Shown: positions 8,355 to 19,823, numbered from the stretch's first letter. The stretch: 64,000 nucleotides of DNA from Leucobacter ruminantium (GCF_017565705.1 NZ_JAGDYL010000004.1:1-64000), one strand, 5' to 3'. Notes: generated from the sequence alone by a model not told the origin. Made by a program: numbers and translations.

Positions 8355-9560
8355 TCAGACGGCGAGCAGCCGCTGCAGCTGCGCACCGACTTTCTCGAAC
8401 TCGATGAGGAAGGCGTCGTGCCCGAACGGCGAATCGATGCGGGTCGCCCGGTCGCCGTCGAGGCTGCCGGGTGTGTGCCGCGCGATCTCGTCCTGCCCCT
8501 CGAGCGTGAAGAGCCGGTCGCTGGGGATTCCCAGCACGAGGGTGGGCAGCTCCAGGGTCGAGAGCGCCGCGCGCACCCCGCCGCGGCCGCGGCCGACGTC
8601 GTGGGAATTCATAGCCTGCACGAGCGTCAGGTAGCTGTTCGCATCGAAGCGCCTGGTGAACTTGTTGCCGTGGAAGTCGAGGTACGACTCGACCGCGAAG
8701 CGCCCGCCGCCGCCGAGCGGGCTCACCGCCGACTGCCAGGACCGCCCGAAGCGCTCGTCGAGCTCGGTGTTGCTGCGGTAGTTCAGGAGGGCCAGGCGGC
8801 GCGCCGTCGCGAGGCCGTGGTGAGGGCCGGTGCCGTCGGGGGCGTCGTAGTAGTTGCCGTCGCGGTAGAAGGGATCCGAGCGGATCGCCTCGAGCTGCAC
8901 GAGGTTGAGTCCGATCTGGTCGGCCGTCGTGACGGGGGGCGCCGCGATCACCGCGAGGCGTTCCACGCGTCCGGGCCGGGTGATCGCCCATTCCAGGGCG
9001 TGCATGCCGCCCATCGAACCGCCGATGACCGTGTGGAAGCGCTCGATGCCGATCTCGTCTGCGAAGCGGGCCGCCGCCTCCACCTGATCCCGGATCGTGA
9101 GGTAGGGGAAGCGGCCGCCCCACTCGTGCCCCGAGGGATCGAGCGAGCCGGGGCCCGTGGATCCCTGGCAGCCGCCGAGCACGTTGGGCGCGACGACGCA
9201 GTACTTCGTCGTGTCGAGGGGGCGGCCGGGCCCGACGATCTCGGCCCACCAGCCGTCGGTCGGATGGCCGGGGGCCGCCGAGCCGACGAGGTGGCTGTCG
9301 CCGGTCAGCGCGTGGAACACGAGGATCGCGTTGTCGCGCCGTTCGTTCAGCTCGCCGAAGGTCTCGTAGGCGATGCGCACGTTCGGCAGCTCGGCGCCCG
9401 CCTCCGTGGTGAGCGCCCCGATCGAGGCGAATCGGCGGTCGCCGACGGGGTCGCCGTCGCGCCAACCGCCGGAGATCGGCGGCCGGCCCATCAGCGCGCG
9501 CAGCTGCGCGTCGGTGATGAAGTCGGTCGGGAACGAGTCCTCGGGCGTCTGCCAGTCCAT
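8355..9560 (-). CDS. metX: Homoserine O-acetyltransferase
   Basis: 401 residues, alpha/beta-hydrolase fold. Transfers acetyl from acetyl-CoA to homoserine, giving O-acetylhomoserine for direct sulfhydrylation. The nucleophile elbow GGSMGGM places the catalytic Ser at 182; near the C-terminus GIPSDRLF carries the Asp region and GHDAFLIEF the His. The N-terminal MDWQTPE is typical of actinobacterial MetX. ATG 9558-9560 has GGGGAG just upstream with short spacing; an in-frame TTG at 9597-9599 is an alternative. MetY, the next enzyme, is encoded 1.5 kb away on the same strand, separated by a nuclease-like gene and its repeats. Confidence 0.95.
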   Translation of the reverse strand: MDWQTPEDSFPTDFITDAQLRALMGRPPISGGWRDGDPVGDRRFASIGALTTEAGAELPNVRIAYETFGELNERRDNAILVFHALTGDSHLVGSAAPGHPTDGWWAEIVGPGRPLDTTKYCVVAPNVLGGCQGSTGPGSLDPSGHEWGGRFPYLTIRDQVEAAARFADEIGIERFHTVIGGSMGGMHALEWAITRPGRVERLAVIAAPPVTTADQIGLNLVQLEAIRSDPFYRDGNYYDAPDGTGPHHGLATARRLALLNYRSNTELDERFGRSWQSAVSPLGGGGRFAVESYLDFHGNKFTRRFDANSYLTLVQAMNSHDVGRGRGGVRAALSTLELPTLVLGIPSDRLFTLEGQDEIARHTPGSLDGDRATRIDSPFGHDAFLIEFEKVGAQLQRLLAV

Positions 9561-9628
9561 AGCTCCCCATTCTGCCCGTGTCGGAGGTGGCCCGCGCAAT
9601 TGTTACGGGAGGGGGACCCCTCGCGGTC

Positions 9629-9751
9629 CGGCGAGCACCTGGGGTGCGAACGAACACCCGGGGCGCGAATGAACACCCGGGGCGCGGACGAACACTCCGG
9701 GAAGGGATCCCCGAGTGTTCGCTCGTCCCCTTCGTGTTCATTCGGTTTCGA
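9629..9751. repeat. 19-bp GAACAC tandem repeats with inverted copies, left array
   Basis: Four head-to-tail units of 19 bp at 9629-9647, 9648-9666, 9667-9685 and 9686-9704, with consensus near CGAACGAACACCCGGGGCG. About two inverted units follow (9709-9751: GTGTTCGCTCG and GTGTTCATTCGG). Units abut with no spacer, so this is not CRISPR. It lies between the divergent starts of metX and the nuclease-like gene. A second array of the same family lies at 10876-10976, so the gene is bracketed. Confidence 0.8.
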
Positions 9752-9834
9752 GTGCCCGGTGCCGGGGGCACCGAGTTATCCACAGATCGGTCTTCGGGCC
9801 ACCGCAGGGGCTGCGCGCAGGCGATGATCGGGAC

Positions 9835-9858
9835 ATGAGCATCACGGAGAGCGCATGA
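9835..9858 (+). other. Seven-codon upstream frame overlapping the nuclease-like gene start
   Basis: ATG 9835 to TGA 9856-9858 encodes seven residues (MSITESA), and its stop overlaps the ATG at 9855 as ATGA. The two starts lie in imperfect direct repeats (CATGAGCATCACGGAGAGCG and CATGAGCACCGCAGAGCG). It could be a coupling leader or simply a duplicated start region. Confidence 0.25.
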
Positions 9859-10841
9859 GCACCGCAGAGCGCATGGGGAGGATCGAGGCGCATCTCATCT
9901 TGACCGATCGCGACGCGCGGATCGGGCCGCAGAAGTCCGTGAGGCTGGGCCGCGGCGCTGCTCTCCCCGCCGAGCTGTGGCGAGCGCTGCAGCCCGAGGA
10001 CCGGCATCTCGCCCGGGTGCTTGCGACGCATCGCAGAGCGTCGTGCCCGCCCGTCTTCTCGGGCGTCTCCGCCGCGGTGCTGCACGGATGGCCGCTCTAC
10101 GAATCCGGTGATCCGCCCGTCCTCGTCACGACCCGCACCGAGGGAACGAACCGCAACACGGCGGGAGTCGTGAGACGCCGCGCGCACCTCGAGCCGCACG
10201 AGGTCGTCGAGGTGAACGGCCTCCTCTGCACGTCACCCGACCGGACACTGCTCGACCTGGCACGGTTCGACAGGCCCGAGACTGCGGTCTCCTGCGCCGA
10301 CGCATACCTCCGCGACCGTTTCCGGATTCGTCGTGACATCGACGAGTCGGGCCTCGACGAGTGGCGGGCGATCATGCAGGAGAGGCTCGCGAGACTTCGC
10401 GGTCGGCGCGGGGTGCGCCGCGCCCGCGAGCCGTTGGAGGTCGCAGACCCCCGCACCGATTCGCCCCTCGAGAGCGTGAGCCACCTGTACCTGAGCAGAT
10501 TCGGCTTCGAAGTGGCGCTGCAGGTGCCGGTGAGGTCGCCGCGCGGCGGGAACTACCTCATCGACTTCGAGTTCCTCGGGCTGGGATGCTTCGGCGAGTG
10601 CGACGGCAAGCAGAAGTACCTCGACGTCGAGGTGCGGGGCGAGATGACCGCGGACGAGGTGCTCTATCGCGAGCGGCGCAGGCAGAACTGGGTGGAGGCC
10701 ACCACGCGGAAGGCGGTGTTCCGCTGGGGCTGGCCCGAGATCGCGACCGAGCTGGTATTCGCAAGCGTGCTCGATGCGTTCGGGCTGCCGATCCCTCGCC
10801 CGCCTGCCGGTCTGAGGCCGAGCGCTCGGCGCCCCTCGTGA
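9855..10841 (+). CDS. AbiEi-like / DUF559-type protein with a PD-(D/E)XK-like C-terminus
   Basis: 328 residues. The middle resembles the AbiEi/transcriptional-regulator-like proteins common in actinobacteria (VFSGVSAAVLHGWPL, then TSPDRTLLDLARFDRPETAVSCADAYLR). The C-terminal part looks like a Vsr/DUF559 nuclease fold: D237 in YLIDFEF, then E248-C-D250-G-K252 fits the D...ExK spacing of PD-(D/E)XK enzymes. GGAGAG precedes ATG 9855. No AbiEii nucleotidyltransferase toxin lies next to it, so it is an orphan rather than a toxin-antitoxin pair. It is bracketed by two arrays of 19-bp repeats and interrupts a metX-metY neighbourhood, which hints at mobility. The function is unknown. Confidence 0.75.
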   Translation: MSTAERMGRIEAHLILTDRDARIGPQKSVRLGRGAALPAELWRALQPEDRHLARVLATHRRASCPPVFSGVSAAVLHGWPLYESGDPPVLVTTRTEGTNRNTAGVVRRRAHLEPHEVVEVNGLLCTSPDRTLLDLARFDRPETAVSCADAYLRDRFRIRRDIDESGLDEWRAIMQERLARLRGRRGVRRAREPLEVADPRTDSPLESVSHLYLSRFGFEVALQVPVRSPRGGNYLIDFEFLGLGCFGECDGKQKYLDVEVRGEMTADEVLYRERRRQNWVEATTRKAVFRWGWPEIATELVFASVLDAFGLPIPRPPAGLRPSARRPS

Positions 10842-10875
10842 CGCAGGCCCGATCCCTCTCCCTGGATCTGCAGGC

Positions 10876-10976
10876 CGAACGAACACCTGGGGCGCGAACG
10901 AACACTGCGGGGGTGAGAGAACATCGTGGGAAGGTCTCCCGGGATGTTCTCTCACCCCCGCAGTGTTCGTTCACTC
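10876..10976. repeat. 19-bp GAACAC repeats, right array, with a 30-bp perfect inverted repeat
   Basis: Three 19-bp units (10876-10894, 10895-10913, 10914-10932) are followed by two inverted units. As a result 10896-10925 and 10943-10972 are perfect 30-bp reverse complements around a 17-nt centre. The unit GAACGAACAC matches the left array at 9629-9751. It sits between the convergent nuclease-like gene and metY and may act as a terminator for both, but the period and the matching left array show it is a repeat family and not merely a terminator. Confidence 0.8.
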
Positions 10977-11020
10977 GGCGCCCGCCGCCGAGCCGCGTCG
11001 CGAGCGAGGCCTCGCGAGCC

Positions 11021-12346
11021 CTACGCGTTCGCCGCCGCTGCCCGCACCTCGCGCGCCGCGGCGAAGCCCTGCTCCAGGTCGGCCTTGATGTCGGCGATGT
11101 TCTCGAGCCCCACCGAGAGTCGCACGAGGCCCGGGGTGACGCCCGCGGTGAGCTGCTGCTCGGGCGTGAGCTGCGAGTGCGTCGTCGAGGCCGGGTGGAT
11201 CACGAGCGAGCGCACATCGCCGATGTTCGCGACGTGGCTGAACAGCTCGAGGCTGTTCACGAACGCCTTGCCGGCCTCGACGCCTCCCTTCAGCTCGAAG
11301 GAGAGCACCGCGCCGACGCCCTTGGGTGCGTAGCGGTTCGCAGTCGCGTACCAGGGCGAGGTCGGCAGCCCCGAGTACGACACCGAGGCGACGTCGTCGT
11401 GGGAGTCCAGCCACTCGGCGACCTCCTGCGCGTTCTGCACGTGGCGCTCGATGCGCAGCGACAGCGTCTCGATGCCCTGCAGCAGCAGCCAGGCGCTGTT
11501 CGGGGCGATCGCCGAACCGAAGTCGCGCAGCAGCTGCACGCGCGCCTTGATGATGTAGGCGATAGCGTCGCCGACGGCGCCGGTGTAGCTGATGCCGTTG
11601 TACGAGGGATCGGGCTCCGTGAGGCCGGGGAAGCGGTCCGCGTGCTCGGACCACGGGAAGGTGCCGCCGTCCACGATGACGCCGCCGAGGGTGGTGCCAT
11701 GGCCGCCGAGGAACTTCGTGGCCGAGTGCAGCACGATGTCGGCGCCGTGCTCGAACGGGCGGATCAGGTAGGGGCTCGCCACGGTGTTGTCGACGAGCAG
11801 CGGCAGGCCGTTCTCGTGGGCGACGTCGGCGACGGCGCGGATATCGAGCACCGCGGAGCGCGGGTTGGCGATCGACTCGGCGAAGAACAGTTTCGTGTTC
11901 GGACGCACGGCGCGCTGCCAGGCCGCGGGGTCGTCCTGATCCTCGACGAAGGTGACCTCGATGCCGAGCTTCGCGAGCGAGTACTTGAACAGGTTGTAGG
12001 TGCCGCCGTAGATGGAGCTCGACGAGACGATGTGGTCGCCGGCGTTCGCGATGTTCAGCACGGCGAAGGTGGAAGCAGCCTGACCGCTGGCGAGCAGCAG
12101 CGCCGCGACGCCGCCCTCGAGCGCGGCGACGCGCTCCTCGGCGACCGCCTGGGTCGGGTTGGTGATGCGCGTGTAGATCGGGCCGAGCTCGGCGAGCGCG
12201 AAGCGGTTCGCCGCCTGCTCGGTTCCCTCGAAGACGAAGGCCGTGGTCTGGTGGATGGGCAGCGCGCGCGACCCGGTCGAGGGATCGGGCTGCTGGCCCG
12301 CGTGGATCTGCTTGGTCTCGAAACCCCAGGCGGTCTGGTCGGTCAT
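11021..12346 (-). CDS. metY: O-acetylhomoserine sulfhydrylase
   Basis: 441 residues, PLP-dependent Cys/Met metabolism enzyme; converts O-acetylhomoserine plus sulfide to homocysteine. Motifs include the N-terminal [20 protein letters not shown] typical of MetY, the [12 protein letters not shown] segment [12 protein letters not shown], the [13 protein letters not shown] loop, and the PLP lysine at 211 in [13 protein letters not shown] 12344-12346 has GAGGAG 6 nt upstream. It supplies the step after MetX, giving the direct-sulfhydrylation route. The intergenic region upstream shows no riboswitch that I recognise. Confidence 0.95.
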   Translation of the reverse strand: MTDQTAWGFETKQIHAGQQPDPSTGSRALPIHQTTAFVFEGTEQAANRFALAELGPIYTRITNPTQAVAEERVAALEGGVAALLLASGQAASTFAVLNIANAGDHIVSSSSIYGGTYNLFKYSLAKLGIEVTFVEDQDDPAAWQRAVRPNTKLFFAESIANPRSAVLDIRAVADVAHENGLPLLVDNTVASPYLIRPFEHGADIVLHSATKFLGGHGTTLGGVIVDGGTFPWSEHADRFPGLTEPDPSYNGISYTGAVGDAIAYIIKARVQLLRDFGSAIAPNSAWLLLQGIETLSLRIERHVQNAQEVAEWLDSHDDVASVSYSGLPTSPWYATANRYAPKGVGAVLSFELKGGVEAGKAFVNSLELFSHVANIGDVRSLVIHPASTTHSQLTPEQQLTAGVTPGLVRLSVGLENIADIKADLEQGFAAAREVRAAAANA

Positions 12347-12593
12347 GGCTGCTCCTCGGTGAGTGATGCGGAGAGGGTCGGCGCGCGGAGATGCGCTGCT
12401 GAAGAGACTACGAAGGTCTTGCGGGAACGACAATGCCGCGCGACACTCCGCGTAACCTGATGCCCCTCCGAGAGCGCCGATGCGCACCGGGATGGCCCGC
12501 GAATCGCGTGAATCGTGGGCCAACCCGGCGAAGAACGGCGACCCCGATGCGGAATAGGATCGAAGAGAGGGATCGAGACGAGAGGAGTCGCAG
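12347..12593. promoter_or_regulatory. Divergent promoter region metY / short-chain dehydrogenase
   Basis: 247 bp. On the plus strand TAGGAT near 12556 could be a -10 box for the dehydrogenase, followed by GAGAGGAG before ATG 12594. On the minus strand only the metY ribosome site is clear. I looked for a SAM riboswitch core and did not see one. Confidence 0.4.
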
Positions 12594-13364
12594 ATGGTGA
12601 GACGCGTGGTGGTGACCGGGGCGAGCTCGGGGATCGGCGCCGCATCGGTACGGCGCTTCGCGGAGCTCGGCTGGGAGACCGTCGCGGTCGCCCGCCGCGA
12701 GGACCGGCTCAGGGCGCTCGCCGAGGAGACGGGTGCGCACGCCGTCGTCTGCGACGTGACCGACGAGGAGCAGGTGTCGCGCCTGGCTGCGGAGGTCGCG
12801 GCCACGGGCGGTGCGACGGGGCTCGTGAACAACGCGGGCGGCGCCATCGGCACCGAGTCGGTGGAGCACTCGTCGAACGACGACTGGCGCCGCATGTTCG
12901 AGGTCAACGTGCTCGGGCTCCGCGCCGTGACCGCCGCGATGCTGCCGGTGCTGCGCGAGGGAGCCCGCGCGAGCGGTTGGGCCTCGATCCTGAACCTCAC
13001 CTCGACGGCGGGCCTCAGCGCCTACCCGGGCGGGGGAGGATACAACGCCGCGAAGTTCGCTGCGCACGCCGTCACGGAGGTGCTGCGCCTCGAGCTCGCG
13101 GGCGAGCCGATCCGGGTCATGGAGCTCGCGCCCGGCCTCGTGCACACGGAGGAGTTCACGCTGAACCGGCTGCGCGGCGACGCCGCGGCGGCTGAGAGGA
13201 CCTACGCCGACGTCATCCCGCTCACGGCCGAGGACGTGGCCCGTGTGCTGGTGGGCGCCTTCGAGCAGCCCCCGCACGTGAACCAGGATCTCATCACGCT
13301 GCGCCCCGTCGCGCAGTCGAGTGTGTTCCACACGCATCGCGGCCCTCTGGTGCCCAAGGGTTGA
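12594..13364 (+). CDS. Short-chain dehydrogenase/reductase (classical SDR)
   Basis: 256 residues. NAD(P)-binding TGASSGIG at 8-15, NNAG motif, and a catalytic Tyr150/Lys154 pair in YNAAK with the Ser in LNLTSTAG. Similar to the YdfG/serine-type dehydrogenase subgroup (ending with a proline-rich [14 protein letters not shown] segment), which reduces 3-hydroxy acids, but the substrate cannot be fixed from sequence. GAGAGGAG precedes the ATG. The ung gene follows within 15 nt, so the two are probably one transcript. Confidence 0.9.
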   Translation: MVRRVVVTGASSGIGAASVRRFAELGWETVAVARREDRLRALAEETGAHAVVCDVTDEEQVSRLAAEVAATGGATGLVNNAGGAIGTESVEHSSNDDWRRMFEVNVLGLRAVTAAMLPVLREGARASGWASILNLTSTAGLSAYPGGGGYNAAKFAAHAVTEVLRLELAGEPIRVMELAPGLVHTEEFTLNRLRGDAAAAERTYADVIPLTAEDVARVLVGAFEQPPHVNQDLITLRPVAQSSVFHTHRGPLVPKG

Positions 13365-13378
13365 GCGAGGCGACGCAC

Positions 13379-14068
13379 ATGGCGATGACGCTGCGCGAAC
13401 TGGCCGAGCACGGCCACGTGGCCGCCGACTGGGCCGAGGCGCTCGAGCCGGTGGGGGACCGGCTCGCGGAGCTCGGACGGTTCCTGAACGCCGAGCGTGC
13501 GGCGGGGCACAGGGTGCTGCCCGCGGGCGACTGCATCCTTGCGGCGTTCCAACGTCCGCTCGCGGATGTGCGGGTGCTCATCGTCGGGCAGGATCCCTAC
13601 CCGACCCCCGGGCACCCCATCGGGCTCTCGTTCGCCACGGCGCTCGATGTGCGGCCGATCCCTCGCAGCCTGCAGAACATCTACAAGGAGCTGCACGACG
13701 ATCTCGGCATCCCGCCCGCCCCGCACGGCGATCTCACCGCATGGGCCGATCACGGCGTCATGCTGCTCAACCGTGTGCTCACGGTGCGAGCGGGCGCTCC
13801 CGCCTCGCATCGCGGCAAGGGGTGGGAAGCGTTCACGGAGCGGGCGATCCGGGCGCTCGTGGCGCGGGGAGGCCCGCTCGTCGCGATCCTGTGGGGCAAC
13901 GACGCGCGATCCCTCGCCCCCATGCTCGGCTCCGTGCCGCGCATCGAGAGCCCGCACCCTTCTCCGCTCTCGGCGTCGCGCGGCTTCTTCGGCTCGAAAC
14001 CGTTCAGCCGGGCGAACGCGGCGCTCAAGCAGCAGGGATCGGCGCCGGTCGACTGGCGGCTGGCGTAG
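13379..14068 (+). CDS. ung: Uracil-DNA glycosylase, family 1
   Basis: 229 residues. Removes uracil from DNA in base excision repair. [10 protein letters not shown] carries the water-activating Asp72; [21 protein letters not shown] matches the family; the C-terminal [18 protein letters not shown] holds the catalytic His and the minor-groove loop. ATG 13379 with GAGG 9 nt before it is preferred; an in-frame TTG at 13361 overlaps the stop of the preceding dehydrogenase and would add six residues. It is probably co-transcribed with that gene. High-GC genomes depend on this activity to counter cytosine deamination. Confidence 0.94.
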   Translation: MAMTLRELAEHGHVAADWAEALEPVGDRLAELGRFLNAERAAGHRVLPAGDCILAAFQRPLADVRVLIVGQDPYPTPGHPIGLSFATALDVRPIPRSLQNIYKELHDDLGIPPAPHGDLTAWADHGVMLLNRVLTVRAGAPASHRGKGWEAFTERAIRALVARGGPLVAILWGNDARSLAPMLGSVPRIESPHPSPLSASRGFFGSKPFSRANAALKQQGSAPVDWRLA

Positions 14069-14099
14069 CCCGTTCCTCCGCGATCGGGCTCCGCTCCGC

Positions 14100-15554
14100 T
14101 CAATCGCCGGAGCCGACGCGCCGCCGCACGAGCACGCGGTACCCGACCCACAGCAGCACGACCCAGGCCGCGCCGACGATCATGGCCGGCCGGGTATCGG
14201 GAACGACCGCGATCATGACGATCACGAAGCCGATGAATGCGAGTGTCGCGTATGACGCGAACGGCCACCACGGCACGGGGAACTCGCTCGCCTCCCCGCC
14301 TGCCGCGAGCCTCCGCTTCATGCCGAGGTGCGCGAGCAGGATCATGAGCCACACCAGCACGGTCGCGAAGGTCGCGAGCGCGGCGATGAGGAAGTAGATC
14401 TGGTCGGGATAGAGCGCGTTCAGCAGCACGCCGACGAGCAGCGCCCCGGTCATCGCGACGACGGTCATCCAGGGCACTCCCTGCTTCGACAGGCGAGTGA
14501 ACGCCCGCGGCGCCTGACCCTGTTCGGCGAGGCCGTGCAGCATGCGGCCCGCACCGAAGATGTCGGCGTTGATGGCGGAGACGGCTGCCGTGATCACGAC
14601 GGCGTTGAGCACGTGGGCCGCGCCCGGAACGCCCACCGTGTCGAAGATCGAGACGAACGGGCTCGTCTCGCCGTCGATCGTGTTCCACGGCTGGATGCAC
14701 ATGATCACGCCGAGCGCGAGCACGTAGAAGAGCAGGATGCGCACCGGCACCGAGTTGATCGCCTTCGGGATGACGCGCTTCGGATCCTGCGCCTCGCCCG
14801 CGGTGATGCCGATGACCTCGATGCCGCCGAATGCGAACATCACGATCGTGAAGCAGGCGAGGAAGCCGATGACGCCGTTCGGGAGGAGGCCGCCGTGGTC
14901 GACGAGGTTGCCGATGCCGGCCGCACCCTCGCTCCGGTTGCCGAGCCCGAACAGGATGATGGCGATGCCGCCCGCGATCATGAGGATGATCGCGGTGACC
15001 TTGATGATCGCGAACCAGAACTCGAACTCGCCGAACACCTTCACACTGATCAGGTTGATGCCCGCGATGAAGCAGACCACCGCGAGCACCCACACCCAGC
15101 GGTCGACGTCGGGGAACCAGAACCCCATGTAGATGCCGAACGCTGTGACGTCGGCGACCGCGACGACGAACATCTCGAAGGTGTAGGTCCAGCCGGCCAG
15201 GAAGCCGGCGAACGGGCCGACGTAGCGCGACGCGTACTGGGCGAACGAACCCGAGACCGGTTCTCGAACGGCCATCTCGCCGAGCGCGCGCATCACCATG
15301 AACACGGCGGCCCCGCCGATGACGTAGGCGAGCAGCACGGCCGGCCCCGCGGCCTGGATCGCGCTGGCCGACCCCATGAAGAGGCCCGTGCCGATCGCCG
15401 ATCCGAGCGCCATGAAGCGGATGTGCCTCGCGGTGAGGCCCCTGCGGAGTCTCCCTGTGCGAGGGGTATCGGGCGAGGGATCGCGGGGCGCCGCCGCCTC
15501 GGCGGTCTCGCCGGTGCCGGGGGTCGTGCCGGAGTCGATGTCGGGGGAATCCAC
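14100..15554 (-). CDS. APC-superfamily amino acid permease (AAT family)
   Basis: 484 residues with a hydrophilic, Pro/Thr-rich N-terminal extension of about 40 residues, then the AAT signature [35 protein letters not shown] and about 12 membrane segments. EINP-like [21 protein letters not shown] between TM6 and TM7 is typical of proline/aromatic/histidine permeases. Substrate unassigned. GTG 15552-15554 has no ribosome site but lies exactly 6 nt after a TAGGGT box, so the mRNA is probably leaderless. Divergent from the DEAD-box helicase gene, which has the same arrangement. Confidence 0.9.
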   Translation of the reverse strand: MDSPDIDSGTTPGTGETAEAAAPRDPSPDTPRTGRLRRGLTARHIRFMALGSAIGTGLFMGSASAIQAAGPAVLLAYVIGGAAVFMVMRALGEMAVREPVSGSFAQYASRYVGPFAGFLAGWTYTFEMFVVAVADVTAFGIYMGFWFPDVDRWVWVLAVVCFIAGINLISVKVFGEFEFWFAIIKVTAIILMIAGGIAIILFGLGNRSEGAAGIGNLVDHGGLLPNGVIGFLACFTIVMFAFGGIEVIGITAGEAQDPKRVIPKAINSVPVRILLFYVLALGVIMCIQPWNTIDGETSPFVSIFDTVGVPGAAHVLNAVVITAAVSAINADIFGAGRMLHGLAEQGQAPRAFTRLSKQGVPWMTVVAMTGALLVGVLLNALYPDQIYFLIAALATFATVLVWLMILLAHLGMKRRLAAGGEASEFPVPWWPFASYATLAFIGFVIVMIAVVPDTRPAMIVGAAWVVLLWVGYRVLVRRRVGSGD

Positions 15555-15566
15555 CTGGATACCCTA
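15552..15566 (-). promoter_or_regulatory. Leaderless promoter of the AAT permease
   Basis: Reading on the minus strand: TAGGGT, six bases, GTG. The expected transcription start coincides with the G of the start codon. Confidence 0.6.
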
Positions 15567-15637
15567 ACCCGGGCGCGGCGGGCCTGCGTCGCCTCGCCGC
15601 CACGCCGCGGCGAGCCCGGTGCTGCGACCGCGGCGTG

Positions 15638-15649
15638 TAGACTGTTACG

Positions 15650-15652
<3 letters not shown>
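15638..15652 (+). promoter_or_regulatory. Leaderless promoter of the DEAD-box helicase
   Basis: TAGACT (15638-15643), six bases, ATG (15650-15652). No Shine-Dalgarno sequence. Transcription should start at the A of ATG. Confidence 0.65.
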
Positions 15653-17863
<2,211 letters not shown>

Positions 17864-17876
17864 AGCGGGGCGCCCA

Positions 17877-18019
17877 CCGCTGATTGAGCGAGCGCCCCAC
17901 CCGCTGGTTGAGCGTGCGCCGGCGAGCGCCGTGCTGAGCGAGGAGCGCAGCGACGAGTCGAAGTATCGAAATCGAGGGTGGGTTTCGACTCGCTCGTTCC
18001 TCGCTCGCTCAATCAGCGG
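17877..18019. repeat. TGATTGAGCGAGCG inverted repeat element, second copy
   Basis: CCGCTGATTGAGCGAGCG (17877-17894) and its complement at 18002-18019 form an 18-bp stem around an insert that contains GACGAGTCGAA and GGTTTCGACTCG, the same sub-sequences as the element at 7579-7672. It lies between convergent deaD and the thiamine-enzyme-like gene, so it may also terminate both transcripts. Confidence 0.7.
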
Positions 18020-18037
18020 GAGGGCGCCGGCACTCGC

Positions 18038-19780
18038 TCAACCTGCGGGCGGAGGGTTCCAGCCGACGATCGGAGAGACGCGGCAGTCGAGCAGGATCGT
18101 GCCGTAGGCTCCGGCCGCGACCCAGGATCCCAGCGCGTCGAGCGCTTCGAGTCGTTCGACGCGCACGCCGCGGGCGCCGAGCGCCGTCGCCACCGCCGCG
18201 AAGTCGGTGTCGACCGCGATGCTCGGCGCCATCGCGGGATCGTCGGCCGCGCGCCCCTCGTTCCAGACGACGATCGCGCAGCTCGGGATGCTGCGGACGG
18301 CCGACTCGAGACGGCTGAGCGATGCCAGCCCGTCGGCGCCCGTGCTCAGCACGACGCTCGTACTCGGGGCCGCAGCGGCGACGCCGGCGAGGGCGGAGAG
18401 CCCGAGACCGGTCGACTCGAAGCCGGCACCGACAGCGATGAGGCGCTCGGGTGCGGAGGCGGGCCAGAACATGCTCGCCCAGGCGAGGCCGCTGCCGTTC
18501 TCGGCGACGACGTACCGGTCGAGCGGCAGGAGCTCGCCGATGCGCGAGGCCACCGCCCTGGGATCGAGGCGCAGGTCGGCGCAGACGCCGCCCGGGTGCT
18601 CTACCGCCCCCGTGTCGCGCACCCGCAGCGCGCCCCCGGCCTCCAGCCCGAAAACGCTCTCCCGCCAGCCGCTCGGCAGGGCACCGGCCGCGGCGAGCGA
18701 CCCGAGCAGGGCATCGAGCACCGCCTTCGCGTCGCCCTGGAGCAGGATCTGGCGGGCGTGGTCGACGCCTTCCGGAGCGCCGACAACACCCTCGTCGATG
18801 CGGATCACGGTTGTCTCCGCACCGAAGAGGCCCCGGGACGAGTCTCCTTCGAGACTCGCGCCCACGACGACGGCGACATCCGCCTGAGCCGTGACGGACA
18901 TGGCGGCCGCCTGGCCGAAGCAGCCGAAGACGCCGAGGTCGGTGCGAGGGTCGGGGAAGATCCCCGGCACGAGCGCGGTGGTCGCGGTGAGGGCTCCCAG
19001 AGCCTGGGCGAGCGCCCCGAGCTCGGGGGCTGCTCCGGCGAGGTGGGCGCCGCGGCCGGCGACGACGAGCGGCCGCGCCGCGCCCAGCAGAGCGTTCACC
19101 GCGGCGTCGAGGCCGAGGGGAGCCGCGAGGGATCGAGCCCCGGGAGCTTCCCGCGGCCGGGGAGAGTCGGCTCCGAGAGTCGCGGCGCTCAGCGACGCGA
19201 TCGTCGCGGGGTCGTCGAGATCGATGCCGCCGGCGGCCAGGGCCGCCGCGGGTGCGGATCCCTCGCCCTCCGACGCGTGCTCGTGCGGGGCGGCACCGTC
19301 GTCTCCGCGCAGCAGGTCGGCGGGCACCGCGAGCACGACGGGTCGTGCGGCGCGCAGGGCGTACGAGGCGGCTCGCCCGACCGCGCGACCGACATCGACG
19401 GCCGACAGGGGATAGCTGCGCACGCCGAGTGCGGCGGCGAGCATCTCCTGGTCGACCTCTCGCGCGGGTGCGGTGCCCGGCTCATCCTCAGCCACGATCA
19501 GCAGGGGAGTGCGCGCCTGCGCGGCCTCGGCGATCGCGGTGGTCGCGTCGGTGAAGCCCGAGCCGAAGCCGAGCAGTGCGATCGCGGGCGCGCCTGCCAC
19601 ACGTGCGCAGGCGTCGGCCGCGGCGACCGCACCCGCGGCGTCGGGAATCGCCGTGCGGTGCACCCCCGCCTCCGCGAGTGCGGCCTGCAGGGCGCCCGAC
19701 GAGCCGCCGAATGCGCGACCCGCGTGACGCGCGAGCGAGTGGGCGAGCGTGCGGGTGAAGGCGGTTGCGGATCGCGTCAT
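18038..19780 (-). CDS. Thiamine-diphosphate enzyme-like protein with altered catalytic motifs
   Basis: 580 residues, with the three-domain layout of acetolactate synthase/benzoylformate decarboxylase relatives (N-terminal PYR-like, central Rossmann-like LVVAGRGAHL, C-terminal PP-like). Two hallmark sites differ. Where the family has His-Glu, followed by the AADGYAR-type helix, this protein has Pro46-Asp47 (AIPDAAGAVAAADACARVAG). The GDG...NN cofactor motif is GADG (481-484) with Asn507-Glu508. It may use an unusual mechanism, have lost thiamine binding, or have a structural or regulatory role. GGAGGA precedes ATG 19778-19780. It lies 43 bp downstream of an IclR regulator, likely the same operon. 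Confidence 0.78.
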   Translation of the reverse strand: MTRSATAFTRTLAHSLARHAGRAFGGSSGALQAALAEAGVHRTAIPDAAGAVAAADACARVAGAPAIALLGFGSGFTDATTAIAEAAQARTPLLIVAEDEPGTAPAREVDQEMLAAALGVRSYPLSAVDVGRAVGRAASYALRAARPVVLAVPADLLRGDDGAAPHEHASEGEGSAPAAALAAGGIDLDDPATIASLSAATLGADSPRPREAPGARSLAAPLGLDAAVNALLGAARPLVVAGRGAHLAGAAPELGALAQALGALTATTALVPGIFPDPRTDLGVFGCFGQAAAMSVTAQADVAVVVGASLEGDSSRGLFGAETTVIRIDEGVVGAPEGVDHARQILLQGDAKAVLDALLGSLAAAGALPSGWRESVFGLEAGGALRVRDTGAVEHPGGVCADLRLDPRAVASRIGELLPLDRYVVAENGSGLAWASMFWPASAPERLIAVGAGFESTGLGLSALAGVAAAAPSTSVVLSTGADGLASLSRLESAVRSIPSCAIVVWNEGRAADDPAMAPSIAVDTDFAAVATALGARGVRVERLEALDALGSWVAAGAYGTILLDCRVSPIVGWNPPPAG

Positions 19781-19823
19781 CGCGGGTCCTCCCTGGTCTT
19801 GGCCGAGCGGCGCCGGCGCGGGG

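Noticed and set aside
9629-9751. CRISPR-like array
   Set aside because: Units are 19 bp and abut without spacers, partly inverted, and no cas genes are present.
9855-10841. Type IV AbiE toxin-antitoxin system
   Set aside because: No AbiEii-type nucleotidyltransferase gene lies next to it; only the AbiEi-like protein is present.
12347-12593. SAM riboswitch upstream of metY
   Set aside because: I looked for conserved cores and stems on the minus strand and found none.
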